Shown here in pieces: positions 8,787 through 15,035 of a DNA stretch of 29,146 nt; the first letter of the stretch is position 1, and every line of letters begins with the position of its first letter. The notes beneath the pieces were generated by a model. The model made no database searches. It was given only the letters and a program-made list of their open reading frames with translations, and was not told the origin of the DNA. Both the position numbers and the translations under genes were made by a program. This DNA is from JBHPGW01 sp042569785 (GTDB lineage Bacteria > Planctomycetota > Phycisphaerae > Sedimentisphaerales > Anaerobacaceae), in NCBI GenBank assembly GCA_042569785.1, contig JBHPGW010000032.1, forward strand, positions 1 through 29,146, written 5' to 3'.

Positions 8787-8838
8787 ATTCCTGCCTTCGC
8801 AGGAATGACAGTAGAGATGCAGGAATGACAATAGAGAT
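8787..8838. repeat. Hairpin plus 20-bp tandem duplication between scaffold and capsid genes
   Basis: A perfect inverted repeat, ATTCCTGC (8787-8794) and GCAGGAAT (8799-8806) around loop CTTC, is followed by a tandem duplication: GCAGGAATGACAGTAGAGAT (8799-8818) and a copy at 8819-8838 that differs at one base. The hairpin resembles a dispersed 'TTCCTGCCTTCGCAGGAATGAC' type of intergenic repeat found in many bacterial genomes, here partly duplicated. It sits just before the capsid ribosome site (ATAGGAG, 8844-8850) and could influence capsid mRNA stability. Confidence 0.7.
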
Positions 8839-8858
8839 AAGGTATAGGAGAAAAATAT

Positions 8859-10013
8859 ATGGCTTTTACAGGTAAAGCGACATATTCGGCGGGTACGACC
8901 TTGCCGGAACTGGCAGAGGATGTATCTGATTTGGTGGGGATAGTTTCGCCTTATGAGACACCTTTGCTGGACGCGTTGGGCGATCCTTTAAGAGAGGCAA
9001 GAAGTACGCATCATGAATGGCTTGAAGATACATTGTTGCCTAATAAGGATGCGATCGACGATTCGACGTATACGGATCCGGCAGCGGATACAGATTTTGT
9101 GGTTGATAACGGCAGCAGGTTCCAGGTTGGCGATCAGATTCAGGCTGAAGGGTCTGAAGAATTGATGTTAGTAACCGGTATTAGTACAAATACTCTGACG
9201 ATTGTGCGTGGTTATGCGGGGACTACACCTGAGAATCTGGCTGATAATCAGGTAATTAATATTCTCGGTAACGCTGCTCTTGAGGGAGCGGATATGCCTA
9301 CTGCTCGATTCAACAATCGCAGCAGGTGCGGTAACTATACTCAGATATTTACGGCTTCAGCTGAAGTGTCTGGTACAGATATGGCATCGAGCCAGTTGGG
9401 TCTGGCTGACGAGATGGATTATCAGAAGCAGGAACGTTTGCGTGAGTTGATCCGTGATCTGGAAAACACGGTTATCAATGGCGGTCAGGTTGCGAGTAAT
9501 CCTGAGGGCAGCGGTACTGTTCGTCGATCGATGAATGGTGTTATTCAGCATCTGTCAACGAATGTGATCCATGATGATGATGCCGGCCATCCGAGTGATG
9601 ATATTCTTGATGAGGCTGCTATTAATTATATGCTGCGTAGTATCTGGGAGAACAGTAACGGCAATGTTGATCTGATCGTTGTTAACGGATTCCAGAAGCG
9701 AAAGATAAATTCGTTTATCTCCAGCAGTCGTAGTTATGCAGCAGGGGACACGACTTTCAGTGATATGATCAGTGTTTATGAAAGTGATTTCGGTGTTTGC
9801 CGGATAGTAACTTCTCGATGGATGCCTCAAGATGCGGTGTTGTTTCTGGATTCGTCGAGGATCAATGTAGTTCCATTAGCTGGTCGTAACTTCCACTTTA
9901 AGCCTTTGTCCAGTGGCGGTGACTATGAGTGTGGTGAGTTGATCGGTGAGTATACTGTTGAGCTTAAGAATGAAGCGGCTCATGGTGTTCTTCGTGATCT
10001 GACTACCAGCTAA
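8859..10013 (+). CDS. Major capsid protein, SU10-like (DUF5309 type)
   Basis: HK97-fold major head protein of 384 residues. The N-terminal pattern LAEDVSDLVGIVSPYETPLLDALG (about 17-40), then THHEWLEDTL, is the hallmark of the SU10-type capsid family. Residues about 78-125 contain a beta-rich insertion (FQVGDQIQAEG, then LTIVRGYAGTT), seen in many members. The C-terminal half has the expected helix with RLRELIRDLENTVINGG and the late FHFKPLSSGGDYECGELIGEYTVELKN strand region. There is no N-terminal delta domain, in keeping with a separate scaffold gene. ATAGGAG at 8844-8850 gives a good ribosome site. The gene is followed by a strong hairpin rather than directly by the next gene, which suggests separate control of capsid mRNA. 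Confidence 0.88.
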   Translation: MAFTGKATYSAGTTLPELAEDVSDLVGIVSPYETPLLDALGDPLREARSTHHEWLEDTLLPNKDAIDDSTYTDPAADTDFVVDNGSRFQVGDQIQAEGSEELMLVTGISTNTLTIVRGYAGTTPENLADNQVINILGNAALEGADMPTARFNNRSRCGNYTQIFTASAEVSGTDMASSQLGLADEMDYQKQERLRELIRDLENTVINGGQVASNPEGSGTVRRSMNGVIQHLSTNVIHDDDAGHPSDDILDEAAINYMLRSIWENSNGNVDLIVVNGFQKRKINSFISSSRSYAAGDTTFSDMISVYESDFGVCRIVTSRWMPQDAVLFLDSSRINVVPLAGRNFHFKPLSSGGDYECGELIGEYTVELKNEAAHGVLRDLTTS

Positions 10014-10028
10014 GAATGAAGGTTAATT

Positions 10029-10074
10029 GCGTATAGCGACCAGTGGAGACATTTTAAAGCTGGTCGCTATGCGT
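10029..10074 (+). promoter_or_regulatory. Long hairpin after the capsid gene
   Basis: Arms 10029-10043 (GCGTATAGCGACCAG) and 10060-10074 (CTGGTCGCTATGCGT) pair over 15 bp with two G-U wobbles and a 16-nt loop. No T-run follows, so it is not a typical intrinsic terminator. A stable 3' hairpin after the capsid gene would fit mRNA protection or partial attenuation, giving more capsid than tail protein. Confidence 0.65.
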
Positions 10075-10102
10075 AAGGCTTTGTGAGGAAGGGGTAAGGT
10101 TG

Positions 10103-10759
10103 ATGGCTAAGTTTTCAAGTGATGTTGATATTCTCAAGTATGAGCCGATATTGTTCGGAGAGTTGCATTTGTCTGGTCAGGTGGTAGCGCAGGGGATCGG
10201 TGGTTCAATCAGCGGAACGGTATTTACGGCAAGTGGAGCGGATTTTGTGAGTGCCGGCGTAGTGGCTGGCGGTGTGGTTTATCTTCGTTCATCCGATGGT
10301 TCGCTTGATGGTGGGTATGAGATAGTTTCTGTTGATTCTGCGACACAGCTTAGTGTTTCGGTAGTGAGGGCGGAATCGTCGGATTCCGCGGTTGCGCCAC
10401 CTGCGGGGAGTAGTATAACCTATCGAGTATGCGTATATGATCCGCAGGCAAATGAAGCTGGATTTCAGTTGACCGAATATTTTGGTATTGCCCCTGGTAA
10501 TCCCGCGAGCGATGTGGATGCGGATGATATTCTTGATACGAATGTCTTGAGGCGTGCTTCGGTGTTTCTGGTTTTGTCGAGTGTGTACGCGATGTTGGCG
10601 AGCAGGAGTAAAGATGAAAATCTGTGGGAGAAGAGCCATTATTATCGCAAGAGTTTTGAAAAGGCGCGGCAAAGGTGCAGGTTAAGTATAGATGTGGGAT
10701 CTGATGGTGTTAGTGATATTGGTATGCTCGGCGGTTCGGTTCGACTGGTTCGAGATTAA
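10103..10759 (+). CDS. Probable head-tail connector (neck) protein
   Basis: The gene directly after the capsid gene encodes 218 residues from ATG 10103; the TTG at 10100 is a less likely start. The N-terminal half is beta-rich (GTVFTASGADFVSAGVVAGGVVYL, then DGGYEIVSVDSATQLSVSVV). The C-terminal half is helical, with ASVFLVLSSVYAMLASRS, ENLWEKSHYYRKSFEKARQRC and a closing DVGSDGVSD. That helical end resembles the small adaptor proteins that dock under the portal. GAGGAAGGGG at 10085-10094 provides a ribosome site. The function is inferred from position and the C-terminal pattern, and I cannot name a precise family. It may instead be a capsid decoration or completion protein. Confidence 0.5.
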   Translation: MAKFSSDVDILKYEPILFGELHLSGQVVAQGIGGSISGTVFTASGADFVSAGVVAGGVVYLRSSDGSLDGGYEIVSVDSATQLSVSVVRAESSDSAVAPPAGSSITYRVCVYDPQANEAGFQLTEYFGIAPGNPASDVDADDILDTNVLRRASVFLVLSSVYAMLASRSKDENLWEKSHYYRKSFEKARQRCRLSIDVGSDGVSDIGMLGGSVRLVRD

Positions 10760-10777
10760 TCTCAAGAGGGAAAACTG

Positions 10778-11149
10778 ATGAGCATTAGTTTGGATGGACA
10801 TAATCTGTTTGATGAGCGGGATGTTGAGATAGAGTGCGGCAGCGAAAGAAGAGCGAGCATAGAAAGAGCGGTCGGCGGTGTTGATGGAGTTGTTAGTGTC
10901 GATCTGGGGTCTCGTGAAAGAGTGGTAAAGCAACAGGGTGTGCTTCGGGCGAAGAGCAGGCCTGAGATGTATGAGAAGGTCGACGCAATCTCAGCATATA
11001 TTGATGGTGATACGCATGTTCTGGTGGTTAGTGCTGACAAGCAGTTGGATAATCTTCGTATGGATAGCTTTAAGTACAAAAATTTGCGGACAAGCGGCAA
11101 TGGGTTTTGTCTGGATTATGAAATTGTTTATACGCAGTTGAAAGTTTAA
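10778..11149 (+). CDS. Small phage tail-type protein, function unknown
   Basis: A 123-residue soluble protein without signal peptide or membrane segment. Features are an N-terminal LDGHNLFDERDVEIECGS, a central GVDGVVSVDLGSRERVVKQQGVL with a recurring Gly-Asp-Gly character, AYIDGDTHVLVVSADKQLDN, and a C-terminal YEIVYTQL. The pattern is common in small tail or baseplate components that pack as beta-sandwiches, but I cannot assign it to a named family. AGAGGG at 10765-10770 precedes ATG 10778. It follows the neck gene by 18 nt and ends 4 nt before the next gene, so it is in the same transcript. A tail terminator, tail tube or distal tail role are all possible. Confidence 0.55.
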   Translation: MSISLDGHNLFDERDVEIECGSERRASIERAVGGVDGVVSVDLGSRERVVKQQGVLRAKSRPEMYEKVDAISAYIDGDTHVLVVSADKQLDNLRMDSFKYKNLRTSGNGFCLDYEIVYTQLKV

Positions 11150-11153
11150 GAGT

Positions 11154-11930
11154 ATGACACTTATCAGCGAAGGAATAGAAAAAGTAACTGTGTTTGAATT
11201 GCCGAACGGTATATGGTCCGACGGCAGGACAGCAGCTTCGCCGAGGTCAGCGTTGGTAAAGTGGCGATCGAGTTTGAATGATAAATTTTACCAGGTTTAT
11301 GTCAATGGCGAATATGGTGGAGTGACAAATGAGGTTGAGCAGCGTGAAATGGTTGTCGCTGTGGCGAGTTCGCTGGAATCGGCGGTTCGGATAGAAGTTT
11401 TTGCGGTTGAGGCTGAGTATGCGGATAGTGATCTTAGCAGTGAACTTGATACTTCTGTCGGTGAGAGTGGTCGAGTGAGGTTAAGTTTTTTGCGGAGTCA
11501 GGAATTGCCAGCAGGTTCGACGATTGAAATATATTCTGATAACGGTACTGGGCAGATCGACTATGACAATCGTGTTAATGATCTGCCGATATGTGTTTGG
11601 CCAGTATGGCAGGATAAGGCTGGTTTTGGAATGAGCTGGTTTGGTGTTAGTGACTTTGGATATGATTCGGCTGGTGCGGTTGGTTTCGGCAAGGGCAGCT
11701 TTGGGGATGGTGAGTTTGGTATTGACGCGGATACTATCGAATGGGTAAGTGAGCAGATGACGGCGGGGGTGTATAAGTTTGGTGTTAAGGTTGTTGACGG
11801 ATTCGGTAATCAAAGCAGTGTTAGTGAAACCGGAGAGATCGTGGTGGTGCCTGGCGCGAAGCCTGCAGAGGATGTTAGTGTGCTAACATTTGATAAACAA
11901 GCGAATGAATTGGTGTTGAGTGTTGATTAA
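11154..11930 (+). CDS. Tail/fibre-like protein with Fn3-like domains and FG repeats
   Basis: 258 residues, beta-strand rich. Residues about 15-85 and 195-245 resemble fibronectin-III or similar sandwiches (SALVKWRSSLNDKFYQVYVNG; GVYKFGVKVVDGFGNQSS). A central stretch (about 158-192) repeats Phe-Gly spaced by 2-6 residues (GFGMSWFGVSDFG, then GFGKGSFGDGEFG), a composition seen in phage tail proteins. The segment YSDNGTGQIDYDN (about 127-139) recurs almost unchanged in the product of the gene at 14325 (YYDNGTGQVDYQN), so the two are partial paralogues. The start lies 4 nt after the previous stop with no good ribosome site, which suggests coupled translation. The exact structural role is unknown; a minor tail or receptor-contacting protein is likely. 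Confidence 0.55.
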   Translation: MTLISEGIEKVTVFELPNGIWSDGRTAASPRSALVKWRSSLNDKFYQVYVNGEYGGVTNEVEQREMVVAVASSLESAVRIEVFAVEAEYADSDLSSELDTSVGESGRVRLSFLRSQELPAGSTIEIYSDNGTGQIDYDNRVNDLPICVWPVWQDKAGFGMSWFGVSDFGYDSAGAVGFGKGSFGDGEFGIDADTIEWVSEQMTAGVYKFGVKVVDGFGNQSSVSETGEIVVVPGAKPAEDVSVLTFDKQANELVLSVD

Positions 11931-11950
11931 AAAATGATAAGGAGTTGAAA

Positions 11951-12739
11951 ATGGGAGAAGTTTATCCATCAGATAATACGTTGCTGAGTATGGGATCAGA
12001 TAGTGAAACAGGAGTGGCGTATATATCAACCGGTCAATCGCCGTATTACCTTCAGTTCAGGAAAATGCTTTATCGGCTGCTTATATCGCTGAAACGAGGC
12101 AATGATTTGCGTGTTTATGATGATGGTGGATTGGATATAGGTGTCAAGCCTGGTAAGTTCTGGCTTGGTACGGAATTGATCAACTATGTCGGCGCGACAT
12201 ATCAAACTTTAGCTGATGATAAAAGCAGTATTTATATCTATCTGGATTCGAGTGGCAGCCTTGTAACGGATGAATATACTGCTTTTCCAGATATGGCGAC
12301 AGTACCTCACATTCGGCTTGCAACAGTTGTAACTTCAGATGGTGACATTAATTCCATAACTGATAGTCGAGCCGGTCACAATTTTGTAATACCTTATTCA
12401 TCTGGTGGAACTAAAAAGAGTATCGAGGCGCATACGAGTGACGATACCCTGACAGAAGTTGAGTCTGGTAGTGTTCACAGTAATCTTGGCGCAACGGGGA
12501 CAGTGACTTTAACGCTGCCGGCGTCGGCTTCGGAGGGGACCGTATTTATGTTTGCGGTTCAGGCGGTTCAGGAATTGCGAGTAGATCCGGGGACAGCAAC
12601 AATACGAGACGATAGTGGACAAACAGCGGATAAATATAAAACAGCAAATGCTATCGGTGAGTGTTTAACAGTTGTCGCGGATTCAAATGGCGATTGGTTG
12701 ACGATGGCTAAGAATGGTACCTGGACAGAAGAAGCGTAA
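11951..12739 (+). CDS. Probable tail fibre or distal tail protein
   Basis: 262 residues from ATG 11951, chosen over TTG 11945 because AAGGAG at 11939-11944 is correctly spaced for it. The N-terminal part (about 1-60) includes YYLQFRKMLYRLLISLKRG. A middle portion (about 60-145) resembles phage fibre attachment regions, with GKFWLGTELINYVG, SSIYIYLDSSGSLV and a PHIRLATVVTSDGDINSITDSR segment. The C-terminal part (about 160-262) is Thr/Ser/Val-rich with a SGSVHSNLGATGTVTLTLP motif typical of beta-helical fibre ends. No enzymatic motif is visible. The combination IYIYLD...ATV..DGDI..I.DSR is common in tail-fibre proteins of many phages, so fibre is the best guess. Confidence 0.6.
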   Translation: MGEVYPSDNTLLSMGSDSETGVAYISTGQSPYYLQFRKMLYRLLISLKRGNDLRVYDDGGLDIGVKPGKFWLGTELINYVGATYQTLADDKSSIYIYLDSSGSLVTDEYTAFPDMATVPHIRLATVVTSDGDINSITDSRAGHNFVIPYSSGGTKKSIEAHTSDDTLTEVESGSVHSNLGATGTVTLTLPASASEGTVFMFAVQAVQELRVDPGTATIRDDSGQTADKYKTANAIGECLTVVADSNGDWLTMAKNGTWTEEA

Positions 12740-12799
12740 TTGGGATAAATAAACGAATGTGAGATAATTTTTTATGCTTACAAATTGAGGATAAGTGAG

Positions 12800-13126
12800 A
12801 TGCAAGTATCAATTGAAAAAACCGGTATGTCGAAGCTTAGCAGAGATAGAGTTACCGAGCGAGATGAAAATGGTGTCGCCACAAAAACCGTAACGGACAA
12901 TCACCTTCATTTATTGGTTAAGTTTCCTGAATTGGACAGGCGTAAAGAATATCCGGTTCAGGTTCTTTTGCCTGCTGACGAGGTGGCTATCAGAGCGGCT
13001 GTCAAGGCCGAGGGCGAACGGTTATTGGCAGACAAGCAAACTAAAGATGCTCTCGATATTGAGGGTCAGGCGTACATGACAACGATTGCCGGAGCTGATG
13101 TCGATAGGGTGGAATTAACTTTATGA
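12800..13126 (+). CDS. Small hypothetical protein of the fibre region
   Basis: Starts at ATG 12800, preceded by GAGGATAAGTGAG; an upstream in-frame TTG at 12785 is less likely. The 108-residue product is charged and soluble: VSIEKTGMSKLSRDRVTERD, a likely beta strand HLHLLVKFPELDRR, and a helical part ADEVAIRAAVKAEGERLLADKQTKDALD. I do not recognise the family. Its last 4 nt overlap the next gene (ATGA at 13123-13126), which indicates translational coupling. Small proteins in this place are often fibre chaperones or assembly factors, but nothing in the sequence proves that here. Confidence 0.5.
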   Translation: MQVSIEKTGMSKLSRDRVTERDENGVATKTVTDNHLHLLVKFPELDRRKEYPVQVLLPADEVAIRAAVKAEGERLLADKQTKDALDIEGQAYMTTIAGADVDRVELTL

Positions 13127-13818
13127 TTAACCTGCGTACAAATTGCGAACTGTATCTTGCGATGAACGAGAATGCTGACAATTATAATGTTAGCAGTCTT
13201 ATCGGTAGTATTACAGGTACAGCGTCACGGTACACTTCAACTATGCACACAGATGGTAAAGTTGATGGCGGTTTTGAATTTTTAGGTCGATTCCCGGATT
13301 ATTACCTTACGCTGTCGTCAAAGATAACATTAACAGAGCCATATACGATAGCATTCTTTTACCGAGATTATTATCAAGGTGAGACCGCTTCCTTTTGCGG
13401 TGAACAAGTTGGCAACAGTAAAATACAGTATTTCGATGCTGGTGCTACTGGCTATATTATATTTTGGAATGATGCAGGTGAATCTTTAGTTTATAACAGA
13501 TCAGATTTTCCGACTGGGGATGATACTTGGCATAGCGTTTTACTCACTTCTGTTGGCGGTATTCAGAAGATGGAACGTGACAATATTACTATATTTCCTT
13601 TTGCAAACAACTGGAACACGGCTGGTATATCTATTGATATAATTGGAGCCAAAACCGCAAGCCTCCAAAATATTGTGTGTGATTTAGACCTTTTCGGCTT
13701 ATGGAGTCGAGCATTAGAGTTTTTCCCTGTTACTGAACAATATTTATATAGTCAAGGCACTGAAATTTTATCAACGATCCCGAGAGCAATTCATCATTAT
13801 AAACAAATGGCGAGGTGA
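13123..13818 (+). CDS. LamG/concanavalin-like lectin-fold protein, probable receptor-binding protein
   Basis: The 231-residue product shows the layout of LamG-type jelly-roll domains: a predicted edge strand DGGFEFLGRFPDYYLTLSS, then PYTIAFFYRDYY, DTWHSVLLTSVGGIQKM, IDIIGAKTASLQNIVCDLDLFGLWSRAL, and an end pattern EQYLYSQGTE like the usual 'lYNnG' close. Such domains in phage clusters commonly bind surface sugars. There is no signal peptide, in keeping with a virion role. Translation is coupled to the gene before (ATGA overlap). Base composition is more A+T-rich than the following gene, consistent with modular exchange in this part of the cluster. Confidence 0.6.
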   Translation: MINLRTNCELYLAMNENADNYNVSSLIGSITGTASRYTSTMHTDGKVDGGFEFLGRFPDYYLTLSSKITLTEPYTIAFFYRDYYQGETASFCGEQVGNSKIQYFDAGATGYIIFWNDAGESLVYNRSDFPTGDDTWHSVLLTSVGGIQKMERDNITIFPFANNWNTAGISIDIIGAKTASLQNIVCDLDLFGLWSRALEFFPVTEQYLYSQGTEILSTIPRAIHHYKQMAR

Positions 13819-13821
13819 AAA

Positions 13822-14325
13822 ATGCAGGAATTAAGACAAAGTACGGAAATTAAAGTTCGCGTCGGGCCTTTTCTTGACAGGGATGATGGTATAACCCCAG
13901 AGACAGGCGTAACTCTTGGCGGTGCCGATGAGGCCGAGCTGCTCAAGCACAACGGCGTGGCTACTGTTAGTATTTCAGGTAATACCTGGGCGGCAATTTC
14001 AAGTTGTGACGGTTATTATGATTTGACATTGTCAACTACCGATACGAATACGCTTGGCCAGCTGTCCGTTATTGTCCAGGACGATTCGGTCTGCCTGCCG
14101 GTGCGAAACGACTTTATGGTAATAACCGCCGAGGCGTGGGACTCAAAGTACTCATCGAACACGCTGGAGACCGATGTGGCACTCGTCAGGAAGATACTTG
14201 CCAATATTGCGATACAAAACAAAAGTACAGGCGCGGTTGTTCATTACGACGACGACGATGTGACCCCAATTCTAACACTTACGCCGACCGATGGCGCATC
14301 TGAGATCACAAGGACGCCGAGTTAA
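13822..14325 (+). CDS. Phage fibre/baseplate-associated protein, G+C-rich, unknown role
   Basis: 167 residues with a recognisable phage-type beginning: EIKVRVGPFLDRDDGITPETGVTLGGADEAELLKHNG, broken by loops, then DGYYDLTLSTTDTNTLGQLSVIVQDD, LPVRNDFMVITAEAWDS. I know the pattern 'GPF.D..DG.T...glt......l.K' from many uncharacterised phage structural genes, but not its function. The C-terminal part (TPILTLTPTDGASEITRTPS) is probably extended. Codon use is visibly richer in G and C (GCC, GAC, CTG, AAC) than in the genes on both sides, and this continues about 125 bp into the next gene. The stop TAA shares its last base with the ATG of the next gene. Confidence 0.55.
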   Translation: MQELRQSTEIKVRVGPFLDRDDGITPETGVTLGGADEAELLKHNGVATVSISGNTWAAISSCDGYYDLTLSTTDTNTLGQLSVIVQDDSVCLPVRNDFMVITAEAWDSKYSSNTLETDVALVRKILANIAIQNKSTGAVVHYDDDDVTPILTLTPTDGASEITRTPS

Positions 14326-15017
14326 TGGAAACAAAGTTCCTATTAAATAATTCGCTGCTTAACGGCATGACCGCCCATGCGTTCAGGCTCGGCACGGTCC
14401 TGACGCAGGGCTGGTTCTGGACCCGTGTTTTGGGGTGCACCGTGTTGTATCGTGGGCTGAGCATGGAGGCTGTCGATTTTGACAAGGTTTTGTGTGTGAG
14501 TGCGATCGATGCAGAGAGTGTTTCGCCGCCAAGCTACGTTTCACATGATAACGATACGATGTATTTTTATGTTGTTCGCAGGGTCAATAAATGTGGAGAT
14601 CAAGAGTATACTTTAGCTGCTGCGGTTAAGGTTGTGATCGATGGTAATGGTGATATTGCCGAGGCTGGTCCGAATGATATTTTTGTGGTTAAGGTTGGGC
14701 AGGTTGAAGGCAGTAAGGCAGAGTTTATCTGGTTTTATAGTTCGATCGAGCAAAATTCAGAGCCTATCTGTTTTAAGGTTTATTACGATAATGGTACGGG
14801 GCAAGTCGATTATCAAAATGCTATCGCTACGATCGATTATGAGGGCAGGAGATTTTACAGTTATGAAACTGGTGTGCTCGGGGCTGGTAGGTATTTGTTT
14901 GCTATAAGAGTTGAAGATTCGGCAGGGGTAGATGACGGGTCTATGGCGCAAATAAGTTTTGAGCTTGAGGCAGATAATCCGCCTGTAATTGAAATCTTAA
15001 ATGAGGCAACAGTATAA
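14325..15017 (+). CDS. Tail-associated protein, partial paralogue of the gene at 11154
   Basis: 230 residues. The first about 42 residues (MTAHAFRLGTVLTQGWFWTR) are encoded by G+C-rich DNA like the preceding gene, and the rest by DNA of local composition, so the gene may be a fusion made by recombination near 14450. Residues about 45-105 contain CVSAIDAESVSPPSY and YFYVVRRVNKCGDQEYT. Residues about 125-215 form a beta-sandwich-like part with YYDNGTGQVDYQNA (about 153-166) and GRYLFAIRVEDSAGVDDGS, closely matching segments in the 11154 product. The role is unknown; the context suggests a minor tail or fibre-anchoring protein. The start overlaps the previous stop by one base. Confidence 0.55.
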   Translation: METKFLLNNSLLNGMTAHAFRLGTVLTQGWFWTRVLGCTVLYRGLSMEAVDFDKVLCVSAIDAESVSPPSYVSHDNDTMYFYVVRRVNKCGDQEYTLAAAVKVVIDGNGDIAEAGPNDIFVVKVGQVEGSKAEFIWFYSSIEQNSEPICFKVYYDNGTGQVDYQNAIATIDYEGRRFYSYETGVLGAGRYLFAIRVEDSAGVDDGSMAQISFELEADNPPVIEILNEATV

Positions 15018-15035
15018 AATTGTTTGAGGTCTTTT

